DNA of 64,000 nt from positions 1 to 64,000 of the forward strand of contig NZ_JAAAKW010000019.1 of NCBI RefSeq assembly GCF_009905615.1, in the 5' to 3' direction. This document shows, piece after piece, positions 62,365 to 64,000 of this stretch. The notes beneath the pieces are model-generated. The model was not told the origin of the DNA and did not search any database. It was given only the letters and a program-made list of their open reading frames with translations. The translations under genes and the position numbers were made by a program. The first letter of the stretch is position 1. Each line of letters starts with the position of its first letter. This stretch comes from Pseudomonas sp. SLFW (GTDB lineage: Bacteria; Pseudomonadota; Gammaproteobacteria; Pseudomonadales; Pseudomonadaceae).

Positions 62365-62865
62365 ATGCGCACACTGATTATCGAGCCGTTGACCAAAGAA
62401 GCCTTCGCCCCTTTCGGTGATGTCATCGAAACCGATGGCAGCGATCATTTCATGATCAACAACGGCTCGACCATGCGCTTTCACAAGCTGGCGACCGTGG
62501 AAACGGCAACGCCGGAGGATCACGCGATCATCAGCATCTTCCGCGCCGAAGCGCTGGAGATGCCACTGACCGTGAGCATGCTGGAGCGGCATCCGCTGGG
62601 CAGTCAGGCGTTCATACCGCTGCTCGGCAACCCTTTTCTGGTCGTGGTCGCGCCACTTGGCGATGCACCTGAACCGGAGCTGACCCGCGCCTTCCTCACC
62701 AACGGCAGGCAGGGTGTCAATTACCATCGCGGCGTCTGGCACCACCCGGTGCTGACGATCGAAAAGCGGGATGACTTCCTGGTGGTTGATCGCAGTGGCA
62801 GTGGCAATAACTGCGATGAGCATTTCTTCGAAGAGAGTCAGATGATGATTCTCGATCCCCACTAA
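62365..62865 (+). CDS. allA: Ureidoglycolate lyase
   Basis: AllA (166 residues) splits ureidoglycolate to glyoxylate and urea. It shows the family start LIIEPLTKEAFAPFGDVIE, MLERHPLGSQAFIPL, and VNYHRGVWHHPVLTI. It completes the urate-to-glyoxylate route. It follows alc with a REP pair between, and puuD starts 50 bases after its stop. Confidence 0.96.
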   Translation: MRTLIIEPLTKEAFAPFGDVIETDGSDHFMINNGSTMRFHKLATVETATPEDHAIISIFRAEALEMPLTVSMLERHPLGSQAFIPLLGNPFLVVVAPLGDAPEPELTRAFLTNGRQGVNYHRGVWHHPVLTIEKRDDFLVVDRSGSGNNCDEHFFEESQMMILDPH

Positions 62866-62915
62866 TAAGAAGGGCCTAAGCGTCCGCCAGTGACGACAGG
62901 CAAACGGTAAAGACT

Positions 62916-64000
62916 GTGGCTGCACATCTGATGGAATGGCTGAATCTGGGCGTGCGCTGGATTCACATGATCGTCGGGATCGCCTGGATTGGCGCATCCT
63001 TTTACTTCGTCTGGCTGGAGAACAACCTCAACCGTGCCAACCCGCGCGACGGGCTGTCCGGTGACCTGTGGGCGATCCACGGCGGCGGGATCTACCACCT
63101 GGAAAAATACAAGCTGGCCCCACCGACCATGCCGGACAACCTGCACTGGTTCAAATGGGAAGCCTATTGGACTTGGATGTCGGGCATCGTGCTGTTGTGC
63201 ATTGTGTTCTATTCCAACCCCACCCTTTACCTGCTGGCCCCCGGCAGCACCTTGAGCGGCGGCGAAGGCATCGCCATCGGCGTCGGCGCACTGATCGCCA
63301 GTTGGTTCATTTATGACCTGCTCTGCGACTCCCCGCTCGGCAAACGCCCTGGCCTGTTGGGGCTGGTGCTGTTCGTGCTGGTCATCGGCGCCTGCTATGG
63401 CTTCAGCCAAGTGTTCAGCGGTCGCGGGGCGTACCTGCACACCGGCGCAATCATTGGCACCATCATGGTCGGTAACGTGTTCCGCATCATCATGCCCGCC
63501 CAGCGCGCACTGGTGGCGGCCATCGCCGAGAACCGCACTCCGGACCCGACCCTGCCCGCCAAAGGCCTGCTGCGTTCGCGTCACAACAACTACTTCACCC
63601 TGCCCGTGCTGTTCATCATGATCAGCAACCACTTCCCGAGCACCTACGGCAGTCAGTACAACTGGCTGATCCTGGCGGCCATCGCGGTATGTGCGGTACT
63701 GGTGCGTCACTACTTCAACACCCGTCACGACAGCCACAAATTTGCATGGGCCTTGCCGGTCGGCGCACTGGGCATGATCTGCCTGGCGTACGTTACGGGG
63801 CCTGCGCAGATGCAACGCGGTCCGGACGTCGCGGCGAACATCCAGTACCAGCCGCTGCCCGGTACGGCAATTGGCGGACACCGTGCCGACGAGCCGAAAC
63901 CTGAGGTCGCGCCCACTCCAGCCCCTGCTGCGCCTGCCGCTCCCGCTCAAGCGAGCAATGCTGGTGACGTGGATTTCGACAAGGTGCACAGCGTGATTCA
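62916..64000 (+). CDS. puuD: Urate hydroxylase PuuD (membrane urate oxidase), 3' truncated
   Basis: The first 361 residues of PuuD are present. This membrane protein oxidises urate to 5-hydroxyisourate and passes electrons to its own C-terminal cytochrome c. The N-terminus AHLMEWLNLGVRWIHMIVGIAWIGASFYFVWLE and seven to eight membrane helices are typical, as are the GLLRSRHNNYFTLPVLFIMISNHFP segment and an Ala/Pro-rich linker near 310-345. The window ends before the expected CXXCH heme motif. The start is a GTG at 62916; an ATG at 62931 is the alternative. Confidence 0.93.
   Translation, partial: MAAHLMEWLNLGVRWIHMIVGIAWIGASFYFVWLENNLNRANPRDGLSGDLWAIHGGGIYHLEKYKLAPPTMPDNLHWFKWEAYWTWMSGIVLLCIVFYSNPTLYLLAPGSTLSGGEGIAIGVGALIASWFIYDLLCDSPLGKRPGLLGLVLFVLVIGACYGFSQVFSGRGAYLHTGAIIGTIMVGNVFRIIMPAQRALVAAIAENRTPDPTLPAKGLLRSRHNNYFTLPVLFIMISNHFPSTYGSQYNWLILAAIAVCAVLVRHYFNTRHDSHKFAWALPVGALGMICLAYVTGPAQMQRGPDVAANIQYQPLPGTAIGGHRADEPKPEVAPTPAPAAPAAPAQASNAGDVDFDKVHSVI

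Noticed and set aside
61117..62997. 626-codon open frame antisense to alc and allA
   Set aside because: It spans two well-supported genes and a REP pair on the other strand, which a real gene would not do.
1..64000. CRISPR arrays, tRNA genes, integrases or prophage
   Set aside because: Direct repeats with regular spacers, cloverleaf-like sequences and phage structural or integrase genes were looked for by eye and not seen. The amidase at 24268 stands alone.

Overview
The window is a 64-kb piece of a Pseudomonas chromosome. The gene order ccoNOQP-ccoGHIS-hemN-anr, dnaX-ybaB-recR and smc-zipA-ligA, the high-GC codon use and several families of Pseudomonas-type REP palindromes all point to the P. 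syringae / P. fluorescens lineage. The species cannot be fixed from the sequence alone. There is no prophage, integrase, CRISPR array, tRNA or rRNA. One structured RNA gene, the 4.5S SRP RNA ffs, is present.

Layout. 0-2.8 kb: the 3' part of an Ig-like-repeat surface protein, a small companion gene and an alpha/beta hydrolase. 2.8-16.5 kb: the microaerobic block, with cbb3 oxidase (ccoNOQP), its copper/maturation genes (ccoGHIS), a TauE/SafE-like membrane protein, hemN with a clear Anr box, anr itself, and apt. A Phd/VapC-type toxin-antitoxin pair sits between ccoP and ccoG. 16.6-21.2 kb (minus strand): recR, a curA-type reductase, ybaB and dnaX. 21.3-28.4 kb: mixed accessory genes, namely a solute-binding protein, a Tat-exported phosphoesterase, a T7-lysozyme-like amidase, PhzF, an MFS transporter, and a Rap1a/Tai-type protein coupled to a type I pantothenate kinase. 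28.4-34.4 kb: an accessory island of unknown function with a zinc-ribbon protein facing a two-gene operon that encodes an SF1 helicase and a small partner, then another Ig-like protein and ffs. 34.5-45.8 kb (minus strand): a GAF/degenerate GGDEF/EAL protein, a zinc metallopeptidase, then gntR-smc-zipA-ligA.

45.8-64 kb: a nearly complete purine-degradation cluster. GuaD (guanine to xanthine), XdhABC (xanthine to urate), PuuD (urate to 5-hydroxyisourate), HiuH, UraD, PuuE (allantoinase), Alc (allantoicase) and AllA (ureidoglycolate lyase) give a full route from guanine to glyoxylate plus urea. An NCS2 purine permease and two FCD-type GntR regulators accompany them. A recurring palindrome, TTGTAYACAA, lies in the three divergent control regions of this cluster (45.8, 53.3-53.4 and 59.4-59.6 kb) and is a strong candidate operator. 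A perfect orphan copy lies at 3.1 kb, far upstream of ccoN. Inside this cluster is a 1032-residue protein resembling the Pseudomonas DUF6543 / dermonecrotic-toxin-N-terminal group, with its own transcription unit.

The best candidates for something undescribed are the helicase/zinc-ribbon island (28.9-33.1 kb), the large toxin-like protein (55.7-58.8 kb), the purine-operator regulon, and a 28-codon TTG-start ORF translationally coupled to ccoG. All functional names come from motif recognition and gene context. No database search was possible.
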